From positions 1-6,249 of the forward strand of contig URTG01000104.1 in assembly GCA_900550705.1 (NCBI GenBank): DNA of 6,249 bases, written 5' to 3'. The stretch's first letter is position 1. Each line of letters starts with the position of its first letter. Below the pieces are notes generated by a model, which did no database searches, had not been told where the DNA came from, and saw nothing but the letters and a program-made list of their open reading frames with translations. Source of the stretch: an uncultured Eubacteriales bacterium. GTDB taxonomy: Bacteria > Bacillota > Clostridia > Oscillospirales > Oscillospiraceae. This document shows, piece by piece, positions 4,230-6,249 of the stretch. Position numbers and translations under genes: made by a program.

Positions 4230-6156
4230 TTCCACCCTGTACCGCAAGGCCATGAGCCGCTATTGGCCCTTGTGGGTGTTCTTCGGCGGGATCTGGCTGT
4301 TTGCCATTCCCCTGAATCTGCTGAACTTAGGCATGAACTACGGCCGCTCCGGCTACGGCGTGACCGAGTCTGGCAGCTGGATCGCCGAGCAGGCCCGCAG
4401 CATCCCCATGGACAGCCTGGGTGTGGGCGTGGTGCTGACCATGTTCTATGCCGTGCTGTTCGCCATGGCGGTGTTCGGCTACCTGTACAACAGCCGCAGC
4501 GCCTGCATGATGCACGCCCTGCCCCCCCGGCGGGAGGCGCTGTTCCTGAGCCACTATCTGGCGGGCCTGTCCTTCCTGGTGCTGCCGCTGGTCTCCGTGG
4601 CCCTTATCACCCTGGCGGTGGACCTGGTGCTGGTGCCCGGCGCGATGCTGGGGCTGGCCCTGCGCTCTCTGGCCCTGTGGCTGGGGGTGCAGTGCGGGGC
4701 GGCGCTGTTCTTCTTCTCCTTTGCCGCCTTCTGTGCCATGTTCACCGGCCATATCCTGGCCCTGCCCGCCTTCTACGGCATTCTCAACGGCCTGGTGTTG
4801 GGGATGTATGAGCTGGTGTCCCTTCTGCTGGCCTGCTTTACCTATGGCTTCTCCGGCGCCACCGCCCCCGGCCGCTGGGTGGAGCTGTGCACCCCGGTAT
4901 ACGCCCTGTGCTCCGCCGTGGCTGCTCCGGAGATGAACGGCGTGCGCTATCTCCGCCAGCCCATGGTGGTGGTGGGCTATGCCGTTGTGGGCGTGGTCCT
5001 GGCCGCTCTGGCCCTGATGGTTTACCGCAGCCGGCACATAGAGTCCGCCGGGGATGTGGTCTCCGTGCCCCTGGTGCGGCCGGTGTTCCGCTGCGGCGTG
5101 GCCCTGTGCGTGGGGATGAGCTTCGGCACCTTCCTGGCCGCCTTCTTCGGCTGGTATGACCAGGCCGTGCCCCTGACCCTGTGCGTGCTGCTGTGCGCGG
5201 CCATCGGCTGGTTCATCGCCGAGATGCTGCTGCGGAAATCCTTCCATGTGCTGAGCGCCTGGAAGGGCTGTGTGGTGCTGTGCACCGTGCTGGTCATGCT
5301 GTGCGCCGCCTTCTTCCTGGATCTGTTCGGCATCGAGACCCGGGTGCCCCAGGCGGACCAGGTGCAGTCGGTGAGACTCTCCGCCAATCTCAGCGCCCCC
5401 TATGACAGCGGCAACCCCGCGGGCATCGAGATCACCGACCCGGACCAGATCCGGGAGATCATCGCCCTGCACCAGGCCGTGGTGAACGACCGGGCGCGCG
5501 CTCAGCAGACCCACAGCGCCGATGCCTTCGTCTCCTACCTGGAGCTGGTCTACACCCTGCCGGACGGCGACCGGCTGGTGCGGGTGTATGATTCCCTTCC
5601 CCTGTTCCAAGACGAGGCGGACCAGGAGGGCTCCATCACCTATGCGGTGAACCAGATCATCCAGGACCGCAATCTGATGAAGCTGTTCTACGGTCTGGAC
5701 GACCACGACAACGACACCCTGGAGGAGGCCGACCTGTCCGAGGTGCGGAACACCAAGACCGACAGCCTGGAGAACCTCATCCTGGACGAGGACACCGGCG
5801 CGAAGCTGTGGCAGGCCGTCCGCCAGGACTACCAGGAGGGCACCATCGGCATCCGCTATCTCATCGAGGACGACGACCGGATGAACAATACCTACCGCAC
5901 CGACCTGCGCTTCACCTTCACCCGTTTCCTGCCCCATGACAAGGTCTACGGCGACGATGGCGGCTACCAGTGCTACGACATCACCGTCACCCTGACCCCC
6001 CAGGCTACCCACACCGCCCAGGTGCTGGAGGAGAGCGGCCTGCTGGGCGATGTCTACGTCCTCCAGCCCCACACCCAGGAGGACTTTATGGAAACGGCCG
6101 ACTGGGAGGACGACGCCCCCCAGACCGAGGTGGTCACCACCGCGCCCCTGGGCTAA
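4204..6156 (+). CDS. ABC-2 type permease with large C-terminal extracytoplasmic domain
   Basis: This 650-residue membrane protein is the partner of the ATPase encoded just upstream. By eye it has nine hydrophobic segments at about 20-40, 72-94, 114-145, 150-182, 185-214, 253-274, 295-316, 321-343 and 354-376, followed by a soluble region (377-650). The basic loops MMHALPPRREALFLSHYLAG (about 102-121) and YRSRHIESAGDVVSVPLVRPVF (about 274-295) fall on the cytoplasmic side by the positive-inside rule, which puts the C-terminal ~270 residues outside. Both loops are recognisable blocks of permeases that accompany YtrA-type regulators; the tail may be the region annotated as DUF6449, a name given from memory. 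The tail is rich in Asp and Glu (for example LDDHDNDTLEEADLSE and IEDDDR) and has no cysteine pair or catalytic motif I can recognise. Start 4204 is preferred to 4183 because GGAGG lies 8 bases before it. Role: probable export or envelope-stress resistance; substrate unknown. Confidence 0.85.
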   Translation: MRSVTSYFNSTLYRKAMSRYWPLWVFFGGIWLFAIPLNLLNLGMNYGRSGYGVTESGSWIAEQARSIPMDSLGVGVVLTMFYAVLFAMAVFGYLYNSRSACMMHALPPRREALFLSHYLAGLSFLVLPLVSVALITLAVDLVLVPGAMLGLALRSLALWLGVQCGAALFFFSFAAFCAMFTGHILALPAFYGILNGLVLGMYELVSLLLACFTYGFSGATAPGRWVELCTPVYALCSAVAAPEMNGVRYLRQPMVVVGYAVVGVVLAALALMVYRSRHIESAGDVVSVPLVRPVFRCGVALCVGMSFGTFLAAFFGWYDQAVPLTLCVLLCAAIGWFIAEMLLRKSFHVLSAWKGCVVLCTVLVMLCAAFFLDLFGIETRVPQADQVQSVRLSANLSAPYDSGNPAGIEITDPDQIREIIALHQAVVNDRARAQQTHSADAFVSYLELVYTLPDGDRLVRVYDSLPLFQDEADQEGSITYAVNQIIQDRNLMKLFYGLDDHDNDTLEEADLSEVRNTKTDSLENLILDEDTGAKLWQAVRQDYQEGTIGIRYLIEDDDRMNNTYRTDLRFTFTRFLPHDKVYGDDGGYQCYDITVTLTPQATHTAQVLEESGLLGDVYVLQPHTQEDFMETADWEDDAPQTEVVTTAPLG

Positions 6157-6179
6157 ATATATCAGGTAAAATACACACG

Positions 6180-6215
6180 CAAACCCGGCCGACGCACAGG
6201 TATCGGCCGGGTTTG
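6180..6215 (+). terminator. Hairpin terminator of the GntR-ABC operon
   Basis: AAACCCGGCCGA (6181-6192) pairs perfectly with TCGGCCGGGTTT (6203-6214) around a 10-nt loop, and C6180-G6215 adds one more pair. It starts 24 bases after the permease stop. The downstream sequence is only moderately T-rich (GTCTTCCATTTTGTG), but position and stem strength fit an intrinsic terminator. Confidence 0.75.
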
Positions 6216-6249
6216 TCTTCCATTTTGTGTTTCCCCGCCCCCGCAGGGG

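Noticed and set aside
3189..4253. 354-aa minus-strand frame opposite the ABC ATPase
   Set aside because: Antisense shadow of a gene with complete Walker A, Walker B and H-loop motifs; its translation has no recognisable family features.
4327..6072. 581-aa open frame on the minus strand opposite the permease
   Set aside because: It is rich in Gln, His and Gly with no domain motif or ribosome binding site, as expected from the GC-rich antisense frame of a real gene with strong membrane and family motifs.
6235..6249. CCCC...GGGG pairing at the window end, possibly the start of another repeat
   Set aside because: Too short and cut off by the window edge.

Overview
The window looks like chromosomal DNA of a GC-rich, spore-forming anaerobic Clostridium relative, most likely an Oscillospiraceae-type gut bacterium. 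This rests on a stage II sporulation gene, strong AAGGAGG-type ribosome binding sites, sigma-A-like promoters with TATAAT boxes, a GntR/ABC operon typical of Firmicutes, and GC-rich palindromic intergenic repeats. The genus is an inference. All four functional groups read on the + strand.

Layout: (1) 1-160, a small palindromic element (copy A) at the window edge, then an AT-rich spacer with TAACTCCT-like microrepeats. (2) 345-1499, spoIIP, the engulfment peptidoglycan hydrolase. (3) 1500-2030, a gene-free stretch filled by a larger relative of the same element (copy B, about 50-bp terminal inverted repeats) with TAACTCCT-like arms on both sides; a candidate promoter overlaps the spoIIP stop. 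(4) 2031-2504, tadA, the tRNA adenosine deaminase. (5) 2505-2958, intergenic: a sigma-A-like promoter, a 20-bp perfect hairpin followed by eight T (candidate terminator and possible short RNA), a second unrelated palindromic repeat (2742-2820), then the promoter and a perfect 19-bp operator-like palindrome of the next operon. (6) 2959-6156, a tightly overlapping three-gene operon: YtrA-type GntR repressor, ABC ATPase (TTG start) and a 9-TM ABC-2 type permease with a large acidic extracytoplasmic domain, closed by a 12-bp hairpin terminator.

How the genes work together: the regulator probably represses its own operon through the palindrome over the transcription start, and ATPase plus permease form one exporter-like or envelope-stress complex. 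spoIIP and tadA are independent housekeeping or developmental genes. No new protein system stands out. The most distinctive material is the intergenic repeats, in particular hairpins whose stem sequences change between copies while pairing and a GAA/TTC triloop are kept.
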